Origin: an uncultured Clostridium sp.
Lineage (GTDB): Bacteria > Bacillota_I > Bacilli_A > RF39 > UBA660
Assembly (NCBI GenBank): GCA_947427095.1
Contig: CANEGO010000003.1
Span: 62,001 to 126,000 of the forward strand
DNA length: 64,000 bases
Reading direction: 5' to 3'
Shown here: positions 42,033 through 50,295 of the stretch, one piece after another
Numbering within the stretch: position 1 is the first letter of the stretch
Layout of the letters: each line of letters begins with the position of its first letter
Translations under genes and position numbers: made by a program
Notes under the pieces: model-generated
What the model saw: the letters and a program-made list of their open reading frames with translations, nothing else
What the model was told of the DNA's origin: nothing
The model's database searches: none

Positions 42033-42137
42033 ATTGCATTTTCTTAAAAATATAGTATCATTAAAACTGGAAGTACAAGTATTTACTTCCCTTATTGCTA
42101 AGGTCGTGCGTACCCACTCGCGGCCTTTTATTTTTTA
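42033..42137 (+). ncRNA. Candidate small RNA with two hairpins
   Basis: A promoter-like TTGCAT-16-TATCAT ends near 42060. About 70 bases follow with hairpin 1 GGAAGTA/TACTTCC (42069-42075, 42084-42090) and hairpin 2 AAGGTCGTG/CGCGGCCTT (42100-42108, 42119-42127, two G-U pairs), ended by a T-rich tail. Hairpin 2 is far richer in GC than its surroundings. There is no convincing reading frame or ribosome site. It does not match SRP RNA, tmRNA, RNase P or 6S as I know them. It could be a free small RNA or the 3' end of the gpmI message. Confidence 0.5.
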
Positions 42138-42144
42138 ATAAAAA

Positions 42145-42176
42145 AGAACTTACTTATATTCTTAAGTTCTTTTTTT
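42145..42176. terminator. Bidirectional hairpin terminator
   Basis: AGAACTTA (42145-42152) pairs with TAAGTTCT (42163-42170), with A6 to the left and T8 to the right. Confidence 0.75.
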
Positions 42177-42586
42177 CTTTTTCTTTTTTAACAGGTTCAT
42201 TTCCTTCAACAAATTTTACAATTCTTTTCTTTTTAGAAGCTTCTTTAATTTTGATTGTTAAAGGACTTCCTGTCATATATATCTTTCTTTTTTATCAATG
42301 TAAGTTTTTTTGCACAAATAATATCTTTTTTTAGTATTTCATCAGTATCACATTTTGATATTATTACTTTTTCTTCCAAATTATTTGTTATTATTGCATC
42401 TGCGTTTGATAGAAAATGTGTTATTTTCATTTTTGTAAATTAAGTCTTTAACTTCTAAATTAAAAAGTGTATTTTCAAATAATCTTCGCCTTCTTCGTTT
42501 AAATTATTTCTCTTTTTAATTCTTTTAGATAAACTTCTAGGCAATTCTTTAATATATGCTAATAACCTTTTTTCTAAAATATCCAT
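42154..42586 (-). pseudogene. Decayed minus-strand gene, several frames
   Basis: An ATG at 42586 with AAAGGT upstream starts MDILEKRLLAYIKELPRSLS and KRIKKRNNLNEEGEDYL, then stops. Moving one frame gives RLFENTLFNLEVKDLIYKNE. A third frame gives FLSNADAIITNNLEEKVIIS and DEILKKDIICAKKLTLIKK. Another shift ends MTGSPLTIKIKEASKKKRIV and KFVEGNEPVKKE. Each piece looks protein-like and they run in order, which suggests one gene broken by at least three indels. I do not recognise the family. Confidence 0.4.
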
Positions 42587-42663
42587 ATTACGTATACCTT
42601 TCTTATTATAAGTATACTATAAAATCTGAATTATGATATAATTATTTTGGAAGAAGGTATATA

Positions 42664-43509
42664 ATGAAACGTTTTTTAATAATTTTATTTAGTTTTTTGA
42701 TATCATTTCTCATTTGTGTGTTATGTATAAGTTTTTTTGCAAAAAAGATTGTTATTAGTACGCTATCGAAAGAAGTTGTAAAAAAAGAAGTATCGAGTAG
42801 TGTAATAGATACGATAAAAGATTATTATGATGATGTTAGTTATGATACTTTAGAAAAAATAGAAACTAGGGTTGGTAATAGTGAAGAAATCGATATTATT
42901 ACTGAAAAATACTTTGATAATGTAGTTGATACTATTATTAATCAAAAAGAAGTTGTTGTTCCAAGAACTAAGGAAGAAATTATGTCTATAATAAGTGCAA
43001 ATGAAAAATTTTTAAATGAAAATAATATTTATATTTCCGAAATAGAGAAAGAGAAGATAGTAGATAGTTTGACGGAAGATGGAAGGATAGATAGAATTTA
43101 TGAAAATGTTGTAAATAAGGTAAAGTCTAATTTATCAAATGATGAAATTAAGGTTATAAAAATATATGATGGGATTACAACAAGTAGTTTTAGGTGGATA
43201 ATTGTTGGCGTTATTATTATTCTGACTTTATTTATTGCAATGCTAAAAAAATCTTATTACAGATGGACGTATAATCTAGCAATATCATTTTTCTTATCAG
43301 GCATTTTATTATCATTTATAGCCCCTTTGATATCAGAGATGGTTTTAGTACCCTTGTGTCAAAATTTAATTGGAAGGACAGCTGAAATAAACTTAAATTC
43401 TTTAATTAATTTTGGATATTTATGTTTTTGTTTCAGTGCTGTATTCATTATAATATACATTATAGGAAATAAAATAAGCGGATATTATGAAAAAAAACAC
43501 AATTATTAA
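42664..43509 (+). CDS. Membrane protein of unknown function
   Basis: 281 residues, ATG 42664 behind GAAGAAGG. One N-terminal span (residues 5-27) leads to an extracellular-looking helical region of about 150 residues rich in Glu, Lys and Ile, with no cysteine. Three hydrophobic spans follow (WIIVGVIIILTLFIAML, ISFFLSGILLSFIAPLI, FGYLCFCFSAVFIIIYI). No recognised family. Ends inside its terminator. Confidence 0.7.
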   Translation: MKRFLIILFSFLISFLICVLCISFFAKKIVISTLSKEVVKKEVSSSVIDTIKDYYDDVSYDTLEKIETRVGNSEEIDIITEKYFDNVVDTIINQKEVVVPRTKEEIMSIISANEKFLNENNIYISEIEKEKIVDSLTEDGRIDRIYENVVNKVKSNLSNDEIKVIKIYDGITTSSFRWIIVGVIIILTLFIAMLKKSYYRWTYNLAISFFLSGILLSFIAPLISEMVLVPLCQNLIGRTAEINLNSLINFGYLCFCFSAVFIIIYIIGNKISGYYEKKHNY

Positions 43510-43524
43510 TAATTGTGTTTTTTT
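43491..43524 (+). terminator. 14-bp terminator
   Basis: 43491-43504 (A7 then CACAATT) pairs with 43511-43524 (AATTGTG then T7), overlapping the stop codon. The next 190 bases to 43711 show no gene. Confidence 0.9.
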
Positions 43525-43711
43525 CTTTGTTTTACGTACAAGCTCTTGGATATATTAAAAAATATGTAATTGTATCACCAGATTAAAAAGAAGAAGTGTG
43601 TCAGTTATGTTTAACATGTGAGATAGATAGAGAAATAAGTTTAATTTAACTAGATTATTAGTGATACTATAGTAAGTTTATTTGTTCTTAAGCCTGCTGT
43701 TAGAAAAAGTA

Positions 43712-43740
43712 TTGACTTATACTTTATTGTATGTTATTTT
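43712..43740 (+). promoter_or_regulatory. Promoter of the attenuated kinase/ABC operon
   Basis: TTGACT (43712-43717), 17-base spacer, TATTTT (43735-43740). The -10 is weak. It lies 35 bases ahead of the leader ORF. Confidence 0.6.
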
Positions 43741-43763
43741 TATGACAGTAAACAAAGAAAGGA

Positions 43764-43886
43764 GCGTGATTAATATGAAAATAAGATTTACTAATAAATT
43801 TATACTATGCAAGATTAATCACGTGAATTTTTAAAACCTTAATTCATGTTTATTTAATCTTGCTTAATAAAAAAGCAAGATTTTTT
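43764..43886 (+). promoter_or_regulatory. Four-arm leader attenuator
   Basis: Arm 1 CGTGATTAAT (43765-43774) pairs with arm 2 ATTAATCACG (43814-43823). Arm 2 GCAAGATTAA (43809-43818) pairs instead with arm 3 TTAATCTTGC (43854-43863). Arm 3 AATCTTGCTT (43856-43865) pairs instead with arm 4 AAGCAAGATT (43873-43882), which is followed by T4 beyond the arm. All three helices are perfect over 10 bases and mutually exclusive: 1:2 with 3:4 terminates, 2:3 antiterminates. Arm 2 lies inside the leader ORF, where a stalled ribosome would control the choice. Confidence 0.85.
43775..43834 (+). CDS. Leader peptide of the attenuator (19 aa)
   Basis: MKIRFTNKFILCKINHVNF, preceded by AAAGGAG (43758-43764), the best ribosome site in the area. 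Arm 1 of the attenuator lies exactly between the ribosome site and the ATG, and arm 2 covers codons 12 to 17. The peptide has no run of one amino acid, unlike biosynthetic leaders such as His or Trp. Its form is closer to leaders of antibiotic-resistance genes, where a drug-stalled ribosome frees the downstream gene. That comparison is inference. Confidence 0.8.
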   Translation: MKIRFTNKFILCKINHVNF

Positions 43887-43911
43887 CTTGCCCTAAGGGA
43901 AGGTGAAAAAC

Positions 43912-44400
43912 ATGAGCAAATTATATTTAATAACAGGCCCAGCAGGAGTCGGAAAGACGGCTATATCAAGAGTACTTGCAAAACATCTTAACAAATCAGT
44001 TTTAATTGAGGGTGATGATATATATCACATGGTTGTATCTAGTTATGTTTCAGCTTGGGAACCTGGTAATCATTTAGATTTATTTTGGAAAAACGTAATT
44101 AGTTTAATTAAAAATAGTTTAGAAAATAGCTATGACGTAGTTTTTAATTATATTATTAATAAGGAAAACTATTTGATGTTAAAAGAAAAGTTTAAAGAGT
44201 ATGAAATTATATTCAAGGTTTTATTAGTAAGTGAAGAAGAATTATTAAGAAGAGATAAATTAAGAGAAGAAGAAAATAGAATGAATGAAAGATGTTTGGT
44301 ATTATTAGATAGTTTTATAAAACAAAATTTTGATAAAGAATTTATTCTAGATTCAACTAATTTAAATATTAAAGAAACTATAGAAAGGATAATTAAATAA
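43912..44400 (+). CDS. P-loop kinase-like ATPase (AAA_33 type)
   Basis: 162 residues from ATG 43912 behind GGGAAGGTGA; the GTG at 43903 is in that site. Walker A GPAGVGKT spans 9-16, then SVLIEGDDIYHMV (DxD acid pair of small kinases), DVVFNYIINKENY and LLRRDKLREEENRM in the lid. The fold is that of small-molecule or polynucleotide kinases; chloramphenicol phosphotransferase and similar enzymes belong to the same broad group, but nothing fixes the substrate. First structural gene after the attenuator; the next gene begins two bases after its stop. Confidence 0.8.
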   Translation: MSKLYLITGPAGVGKTAISRVLAKHLNKSVLIEGDDIYHMVVSSYVSAWEPGNHLDLFWKNVISLIKNSLENSYDVVFNYIINKENYLMLKEKFKEYEIIFKVLLVSEEELLRRDKLREEENRMNERCLVLLDSFIKQNFDKEFILDSTNLNIKETIERIIK

Positions 44401-44402
44401 AC

Positions 44403-44984
44403 ATGGGAATAAAAGATATAAAAAACGTTAATGAAATCTATACATTCATGGAAGAAAATATTTCGTATGGTTGGATTGGAATTGATGGAGTTAAACATGT
44501 AAATGATATGGATGATTTTAGATTGAAATATAGAACCATGAATTTGCAAGATGTTTTAAGTAATAAGGTTGGTACATGCATAGAACAAGTATTTCTTATG
44601 AAATTACTTTTTGATAAACTTAACATACCATCAAAGATGTTTTGTGCTAGAATGTACGAAGATGAAAACTTTGATGATTTAAACGCTAAAGAAAGGATGC
44701 ATTGTTTCTTATTATATTATATAAATGATAACGTGTATCAAATAGAGCATCCTAACTTTGAAAGAAAAGGTTTTTATGAGTACGAAAGTGAAGAGGATGC
44801 AATAAATAAAATAGTAAAAATATATGAAGATATGATGAGAGATGAGTATAAAAAGAAGAGTTTACCGGAACCTTTAGGAGGTTTTAAAAGGAAAGTAACT
44901 GAATTTTATGAAGTGGAACCGGGATTATCTTATAAAGAATTTAATTTATATGTTAACTCGCTTGATAATAAAAAAGAAATGTAA
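44403..44984 (+). CDS. Transglutaminase-like superfamily protein
   Basis: 193 residues; stop of the kinase gene and this ATG are two bases apart, so translation is coupled. The core has VLSNKVGTCIEQVFLMKLLF (Cys about 59 starting a helix) and KERMHCFLLYYIND (His about 100) followed by VYQIEHPNF. This is the transglutaminase-like pattern of Cys, His and a third polar residue, with the GxC turn. No signal peptide. Probably a cytosolic peptidase or amidase-like enzyme, or a non-catalytic relative. Shares the attenuated transcript with the kinase and the ABC exporter. Confidence 0.78.
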   Translation: MGIKDIKNVNEIYTFMEENISYGWIGIDGVKHVNDMDDFRLKYRTMNLQDVLSNKVGTCIEQVFLMKLLFDKLNIPSKMFCARMYEDENFDDLNAKERMHCFLLYYINDNVYQIEHPNFERKGFYEYESEEDAINKIVKIYEDMMRDEYKKKSLPEPLGGFKRKVTEFYEVEPGLSYKEFNLYVNSLDNKKEM

Positions 44985-45005
44985 AAACTTAAAGGAGGTA
45001 TTTAT

Positions 45006-46757
45006 ATGACCGAAGAAAAAATAGAAAAGAAGAAGAGTTTAAAAGAATTAAAAAACGTATACAAGTTGATTAAAAAGGATAAGGTAAAACTTATAATTGC
45101 TTTTATATGTATCTTTATAAGTTCACTTTTATCGATTACTAATGGTTGGTTACACGGTGAGGTAATAGAATCAATTATTGCTTTAAATATAAGAAAAGCA
45201 TTAATGTTTTTAAGCTTATATTTTATAGCATGTGTATTTTTTGATAACATCTTAGATAATATTGGTGTTATGATTGCAAGCAAGGTCGAATCCAACTTGT
45301 CAAGAAAACTAAGCATTATGGTATATAAGAAGATGCTTAATTTACCAGCCTATGCTTTTGAAGAAAAAACAAGTGGAGAACTTATTAACAGGATAACTTA
45401 CGATACAGAAACATTATCTAATATGTTTAATAGTATAATTCAGGTTTTAATAAACGCACTTGGATGTTTTCTTATTTTAATTTACGTGTTCTTTAATTCT
45501 TGGATAGTAGGACTTGAAATAGTTGTATTTTTGATTATTATATTTTTAATTACAAAGAAATTTAACCCTAAAATTAAACAAATAAATAAAGAATTAAAAG
45601 AGAAAAAAGATGAATTTACCGCTCTTTCTACAGAATCAATTCGTGGCATAAGAGAGATTAAAACTCTTGGTATAAAAGAAAATCTAACTGGAGAAATAAA
45701 AGAATTAAGAAAGTTAATATTTAATAAGGATATTGAAGATATAAACTTGCATAGAAAGTATTCAATGCTTATGTGGACAATAAAATTTACCATGGAATGT
45801 TTAGTTTTTGCAACTTGTTTAATTGAAATATATTATGGAAGATCAACGATTGGATTTTTTATGGCAATGACTTGGTACATATATAAGTTTACTTGGCTTA
45901 TTGATAATTTAACTAGTATGAATAGAATGTATCAAAGATTATTTGTATCACTTAGAAGAATAAATGAAATAATAGATAATACGTTATATCAAGATGATTT
46001 GTTTGGTAACGTAAATTTAAGAAAAACGGTAGGTAATATATCCTTTGATAAAGTAAGTTTTGGTTACCCAAATGAAGATGTTACTTTAAAAGATTTTAGC
46101 GTCTCTTTTGAAACTGGTAAAAAAATAGCAGTAGTTGGAAAATCAGGGCAAGGGAAGTCCACGTTATTTAATTTAATTACAAGAATTTTTGACGTAAATA
46201 AAGGAAATATTTACTTAGATAATATCAACATAAGAGATTTAACGGAAGATTCATTAAGAAAAAATATATCAGTTATAAGACAAGAACCATTCTTGTTTAA
46301 TCGTACGATTAAACAGAATTTTAAAGTCGTAAAACCAAATATTACTTTAAAAGAAATTAAAAAATACTGTAAAATGGCATATTTAGATGAATACATTGAA
46401 ACACTTCCAGATAAATATGACACTAAATTAGGAGAAGGTGGTGTTAATCTATCGGGTGGTCAAAAGCAAAGACTTTCGATTGCAAGAGCACTTGCTAAAG
46501 AAAGTAAAGTAATCTTATTTGATGAAGCAACAAGTGCTCTCGATAACCAGTCTCAAAGCTATATCAAAAAAGTTATTGATGACTTAGTAAAAGACCATAC
46601 CGTAATAATTATTGCACATAGATTATCTACCATAGTTGATTCAGATATAATATACGTTGTAGATAAAGGAAAGATTGCTGCTTTTGGAACCCATAAAGAA
46701 CTACTTGAAACAAGTAAGGTTTATAAAACTTTGTATGAAAACGAGGATAAAAATTAA
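45006..46757 (+). CDS. ABC exporter, half-transporter (multidrug/peptide type)
   Basis: 583 residues behind AAAGGAGG. An N-terminal membrane domain with six spans (IAFICIFISSLLSI, ALMFLSLYFIACVFF, LINALGCFLILIYVFF and so on) is fused to an ATPase domain: Walker A GKSGQGKS at 378-385, signature LSGGQKQRLSIARAL, Walker B VILFDEATSALD, and the H-loop AHRLS. It should work as a homodimer pumping a substrate outward. As third gene behind a leader-peptide attenuator, it fits an inducible resistance or efflux unit; the substrate is not known. Confidence 0.95.
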   Translation: MTEEKIEKKKSLKELKNVYKLIKKDKVKLIIAFICIFISSLLSITNGWLHGEVIESIIALNIRKALMFLSLYFIACVFFDNILDNIGVMIASKVESNLSRKLSIMVYKKMLNLPAYAFEEKTSGELINRITYDTETLSNMFNSIIQVLINALGCFLILIYVFFNSWIVGLEIVVFLIIIFLITKKFNPKIKQINKELKEKKDEFTALSTESIRGIREIKTLGIKENLTGEIKELRKLIFNKDIEDINLHRKYSMLMWTIKFTMECLVFATCLIEIYYGRSTIGFFMAMTWYIYKFTWLIDNLTSMNRMYQRLFVSLRRINEIIDNTLYQDDLFGNVNLRKTVGNISFDKVSFGYPNEDVTLKDFSVSFETGKKIAVVGKSGQGKSTLFNLITRIFDVNKGNIYLDNINIRDLTEDSLRKNISVIRQEPFLFNRTIKQNFKVVKPNITLKEIKKYCKMAYLDEYIETLPDKYDTKLGEGGVNLSGGQKQRLSIARALAKESKVILFDEATSALDNQSQSYIKKVIDDLVKDHTVIIIAHRLSTIVDSDIIYVVDKGKIAAFGTHKELLETSKVYKTLYENEDKN

Positions 46758-46815
46758 TCTTTGTTTTTTGTATATTTAACTATTATTTACATAAAATAAA
46801 ATAGAATTAAAATTA

Positions 46816-46857
46816 TTAGCACTCTAACTTGACAAGTGCTAATAAAAGTGTTATAAC
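46816..46857 (+). promoter_or_regulatory. CIRCE operator overlapping the hsp20 promoter
   Basis: 46816-46842 reads TTAGCACTC, nine bases, AAGTGCTAA, the same one-mismatch CIRCE as before clpB. TTGACA (46829-46834) and TATAAC (46852-46857) are 17 bases apart. The spacer bases TAACTTGAC differ from the clpB copy at one position. Confidence 0.93.
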
Positions 46858-46882
46858 ATATATTGAAAGGAAGATGATAAAT

Positions 46883-47275
46883 ATGAGTTTAGTTCCAAGA
46901 AATTATTTTGGAGATATCTTTGATGATTTTATGCCTACAGCAAGAGAGGAAAACATGAAGTGTGATATTTATGAAAAGGATGGTAATTATCACATTGAAA
47001 TGGATGTTCCTGGATTTAGTAAGGATGAAATAAAAATCGAAGCTAAAAATGATTATTTAACAATCACCGCTGAAAAATCTACTGATAACAAAGATGAAAG
47101 TGATGATAAAAATTATATTCATCGTGAAAGGACTTATGGTAAATATCAAAGATCATTTTATTTAGGAGATTTGGATCAAGATAAAGTAGAAGCTGAATTC
47201 AATAACGGGGTTCTAAAAGTTATGGTTCCTAAAAAAGATGAAAACCAAAATAAAAAATATATAGAAATAAAGTAA
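46883..47275 (+). CDS. Hsp20-family small heat-shock chaperone
   Basis: 130 residues from ATG 46883 behind AAAGGAAG; the upstream frame crosses the CIRCE promoter. The alpha-crystallin domain is complete: MKCDIYEKDGNYHIEMDVPG, FSKDEIKIEAKNDYLTITAE, YHRE-like YIHRERTYGKYQRSF and FNNGVLKVMVPKK with the GVL motif. It holds unfolding proteins for the disaggregase. HrcA control ties it to clpB in the same window. Confidence 0.96.
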   Translation: MSLVPRNYFGDIFDDFMPTAREENMKCDIYEKDGNYHIEMDVPGFSKDEIKIEAKNDYLTITAEKSTDNKDESDDKNYIHRERTYGKYQRSFYLGDLDQDKVEAEFNNGVLKVMVPKKDENQNKKYIEIK

Positions 47276-47308
47276 AAGTACCAGCTTTAAGCTGATGCTT
47301 TTATTTTT
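47274..47308 (+). terminator. Terminator after hsp20
   Basis: AAAAG...CAGC (47274-47285) pairs with GCTG...CTTTT (47291-47302) across an internal loop, then ATTTTTTT. Confidence 0.7.
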
Positions 47309-47395
47309 TTTGATTGATATATTCATTATTTTATGCTAAAATATCTAACCGTAGTATTAAGTAGTAAAAATAAATGAAATAAAAGGGTGATTTTG

Positions 47396-48415
47396 GTGAC
47401 GAAAGAAGAAATAAATATAGAGCAAAAAAAATTGAAAGAAAGAAGGCAGTTTAGGATAGATAATGGCCTTTTAGCAGAAGAATTAGAAAGCATAGAAAAG
47501 AATTTGCATTTACATAAGCCTTTATATCATACAATGAAAACTTTTAATACTTTAAGTTGGTATAAAAAGGACTTCCAAAAAGAGTTCCCCTCATTTTCTG
47601 GTAGACCGGTTATATTTGCTCCTAACCATGTTAGAATGCAGGACATTGCAATAGAAATGGAAGCTATACCTTATCATATGGTTTTATTATCTGGTGATTT
47701 TGAAAACGTACACCCAGATATTTCGGGTAAACTACTAGAAAAAAATGGTATTATATATCTTGATATGAAAGATCCAGAGGATAGAAAAAATATAAAAGTT
47801 ATTATAAATGATATATTAGGTTCTGGCTATAATATGTTATGGTATTATGAGGCTTCTTGGAACCTTTCTGAAAACAAACCTTACTATGATGGGTATAATT
47901 ACATGGTTCAGGCAGCGGTAAATCAAAATGCACTTGTTTTGCCAGTGGCATTTGATTTAATTGATAATGATCGTGTTTTTGGAAAAAGAAAAGCATGCGT
48001 TAAGTTTGGTGAATTAATAGATTATAGAAAAATATATGGTAACAAAATCTTATCTAAAGAGGAAAAAATTGAGGGGCTCGATTTACTTAAAGGACAAATT
48101 GGTAAACTTTTATTTGATATATGGGAAGAACATTCTTATACTAGACGAGATGATTTAGCTCGGAAATATGAAAAAATACTAACACCGAGTGATTATTTTA
48201 CTCCGGATTATAAAATGCCTAGTCCTTTACATTCTTACTGGGATGAGTATATTAAAAGAGCTCTAAAAGAGTGGAAATTTACTGAAAAAGATATAGAAGA
48301 AAAACACTTTGTTGATAAAACTAAAGTGGAGCAGGAAGAGGCTTTTAAACATCTCGACTGTTTGAATTTAAATTCTAATAATGCATTTTTATTATCAAAA
48401 AGAAATCATCATTAA
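47396..48415 (+). CDS. Lysophospholipid acyltransferase-like protein
   Basis: 339 residues from GTG 47396; AAAAGGGTGA ends six bases upstream, and GTG 47387 is part of it. VIFAPNHVRMQDIAIEME has the Asn-His-x4-Asp acyltransferase motif, GIIYLDMKDPEDRKNI and MLWYYEASWNLSENKP the later blocks (the Glu-Ala-Ser in place of the usual PEGT/PEGxR). LVLPVAFDLID follows. The C-terminal 120 residues, with a Tyr-rich helix (TPSDYFTPDYKMPSPLHSYW), are an extension not seen in PlsC. Likely acts on a lipid or surface polymer. Confidence 0.75.
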   Translation: MTKEEINIEQKKLKERRQFRIDNGLLAEELESIEKNLHLHKPLYHTMKTFNTLSWYKKDFQKEFPSFSGRPVIFAPNHVRMQDIAIEMEAIPYHMVLLSGDFENVHPDISGKLLEKNGIIYLDMKDPEDRKNIKVIINDILGSGYNMLWYYEASWNLSENKPYYDGYNYMVQAAVNQNALVLPVAFDLIDNDRVFGKRKACVKFGELIDYRKIYGNKILSKEEKIEGLDLLKGQIGKLLFDIWEEHSYTRRDDLARKYEKILTPSDYFTPDYKMPSPLHSYWDEYIKRALKEWKFTEKDIEEKHFVDKTKVEQEEAFKHLDCLNLNSNNAFLLSKRNHH

Positions 48416-48434
48416 TATAATGGATGATTTTTTA
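48403..48434 (+). terminator. Intrinsic terminator
   Basis: AAATCATC (48403-48410) pairs with GATGATTT (48423-48430), then T4. Confidence 0.85.
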
Positions 48435-48489
48435 ATTGCTATATTGTTTTTATTTGTGATATACTCTAATTAGATAATATGGAGGAGTT

Positions 48490-50283
48490 ATGAATAATTT
48501 ATATTTTCCAATTTGTGCAGTACTTATAAATGTTTTGATTTTAGTTGTGTTTTACTCTAAAAAAAGGATTAAAAGCGATGAAACAAAGGCTTATTCTAAT
48601 TTGATAATCGTTGGTTTTTTAGAGTCAGTGGTAGCGAGTATCCTGGTTATTTTAATGAATTTATATGGTATACCAACGTTCATATATAATATTCATAGGG
48701 TAGATTATATTCTTATGTTATTTTGGGTATGGGCACTATTCAATTATGTTTTGATAGTATCCGTTAATAACAATAAAAAAATAAGAAATACAATTCAGAA
48801 AATTACGGTTATTATAAATGTTATTGTTTCTTTATCTTTCTTTTTTTTAGATGTAAACGTAATTAATGAAAATGGTATTATTGATACTAATGGCACGGCA
48901 ATGAACGTTTTGTTTGCCGTTTTAGCGGTATATGTTATTTTAATTGTTATATTGGTTTTAAAATCTTTAATAAGAAATATAAAAAGCTCTACCAATAAGA
49001 AGTTTATTCCTTTGTTTGTCTTAGCTGTTATGGGTATTGCCTCACTTGTTATAAGAAGTATTGCCCCAGAAATATTATTAATTTCTCTTGTTTCAGCTTA
49101 TGCTGATTTAATTATGTTCTTTACGATTGAAAATCCAGACGTTAAGATGATATATGAGCTTAATAAAAATAAGAAATTATTAGAAAGTATGAGCGAGGAA
49201 AAATCCAACTTTTTATTTAGTATGTCACAGGAAACTAAGGAACCAATAAATAATATAATAGAAGTTAAAAACATGCTTGATGGTGAAACTAACATGGAAA
49301 ATATTAATAAGGGGTTAAAGATTATTGAAAATAACGCAAGAGGTTTAAAAAACATAATTAATAACGTACTTGATATTTCAAATCTTAACTCTAGTAAACT
49401 AGTTGTTTCGCAAGATACCTATAATGTTTACACACTACTTAATACGTGTTTAAAAAACGCACAAAAAAATTTGAGTAGTAACGTGGTTTTAAGAGATAAC
49501 ATAAGTAAAAATATTCCAGAAGAATTATATGGGGATCCAATTAAGCTTAAACAAGTTATAGCAAGTATTTTAGCTAACGCGGTTAAGTTTACTAAAACCG
49601 GATATATAGAAGTAAGCGTAAATGAAATAGTTAAATATGATGTTTGTCGTTTGATAATTGAAATCGAAGATTCAGGCGTTGGAATGACTGTTGAAAAGTT
49701 AAACGAATTATTAAAAAGTAATAGTGATTTAGAAGATACGGATCTTTTAAAACTGGATAGTCTTGACGTTGACTTGAAATTGGCTTTTAAAATTATAAAA
49801 AAATTAGGTGGTTACATAAACATAAAAAGTGAAGAACAAAAGGGAAGTACGTTTACTATTGTAATAGATCAAAAAATAAAAGTTAATAAAGATACATATT
49901 ACAGTAAATATTTATTTAACCAAAAGAAGGTAATTGTTGTAAGTGATAAATTACAAACTTTGAAAGATTTAAATGGTTTGTCAAGTAAGTATGATATCGA
50001 GCTTTTAACAACCATGCATGGTAATGATTTGATTCAAAGAATAAAAGATGGCGAAAGTTTTGACCTTATAATTTTAGAAGATGAAATGAAACCTGATAGT
50101 GCTTATGCGGTTTTAGGAAAAATGCAGGAAGTTAAGGAAGGCTTTAAGATTCCTACAATAGTGATGTTAAAGAAGGATAAAGAATCAATAAAAAAGCATT
50201 ACGTAGAAGATGGATTTGATGGCTATATAAGAAAAGAAAGTCTAGAAGAAGACTTTGATAAGGTAATAAAAAAATATATTTAA
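48490..50283 (+). CDS. Hybrid sensor kinase/receiver with both phospho-sites lost
   Basis: 597 residues. Seven or so N-terminal spans (residues 5-225) precede a dimerisation helix reading FLFSMSQETKEPINNII: the phospho-acceptor His is Gln (about 247). The ATPase domain is intact, with SILANAVKFT (N box), IEDSGVGM (G1) and GSTFTIVI (G2). A C-terminal receiver-like domain reads DLIILEDEMKP, with Glu about 530 in the place of the phospho-Asp, and lacks the usual DD pair at its start. It probably signals by ATP-dependent shape change or binds a partner. No response regulator gene is adjacent. Confidence 0.85.
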   Translation: MNNLYFPICAVLINVLILVVFYSKKRIKSDETKAYSNLIIVGFLESVVASILVILMNLYGIPTFIYNIHRVDYILMLFWVWALFNYVLIVSVNNNKKIRNTIQKITVIINVIVSLSFFFLDVNVINENGIIDTNGTAMNVLFAVLAVYVILIVILVLKSLIRNIKSSTNKKFIPLFVLAVMGIASLVIRSIAPEILLISLVSAYADLIMFFTIENPDVKMIYELNKNKKLLESMSEEKSNFLFSMSQETKEPINNIIEVKNMLDGETNMENINKGLKIIENNARGLKNIINNVLDISNLNSSKLVVSQDTYNVYTLLNTCLKNAQKNLSSNVVLRDNISKNIPEELYGDPIKLKQVIASILANAVKFTKTGYIEVSVNEIVKYDVCRLIIEIEDSGVGMTVEKLNELLKSNSDLEDTDLLKLDSLDVDLKLAFKIIKKLGGYINIKSEEQKGSTFTIVIDQKIKVNKDTYYSKYLFNQKKVIVVSDKLQTLKDLNGLSSKYDIELLTTMHGNDLIQRIKDGESFDLIILEDEMKPDSAYAVLGKMQEVKEGFKIPTIVMLKKDKESIKKHYVEDGFDGYIRKESLEEDFDKVIKKYI

Positions 50284-50295
50284 TGAGGAATTGTT

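Noticed and set aside
42069-42137. Identification of the hairpin RNA as SRP RNA, 6S or tmRNA
   Set aside because: The GGAA-type tetraloop core, long imperfect hairpin, or tRNA-like ends expected for these are missing.
42095-42334. 79-codon + strand frame (MLRSCVPTRG...)
   Set aside because: It starts in the terminal hairpin, has no ribosome site and is driven by T-rich DNA.
43510-43711. Gene or RNA between the membrane protein and the attenuator promoter
   Set aside because: Only short frames without ribosome sites and no stable hairpin were seen.
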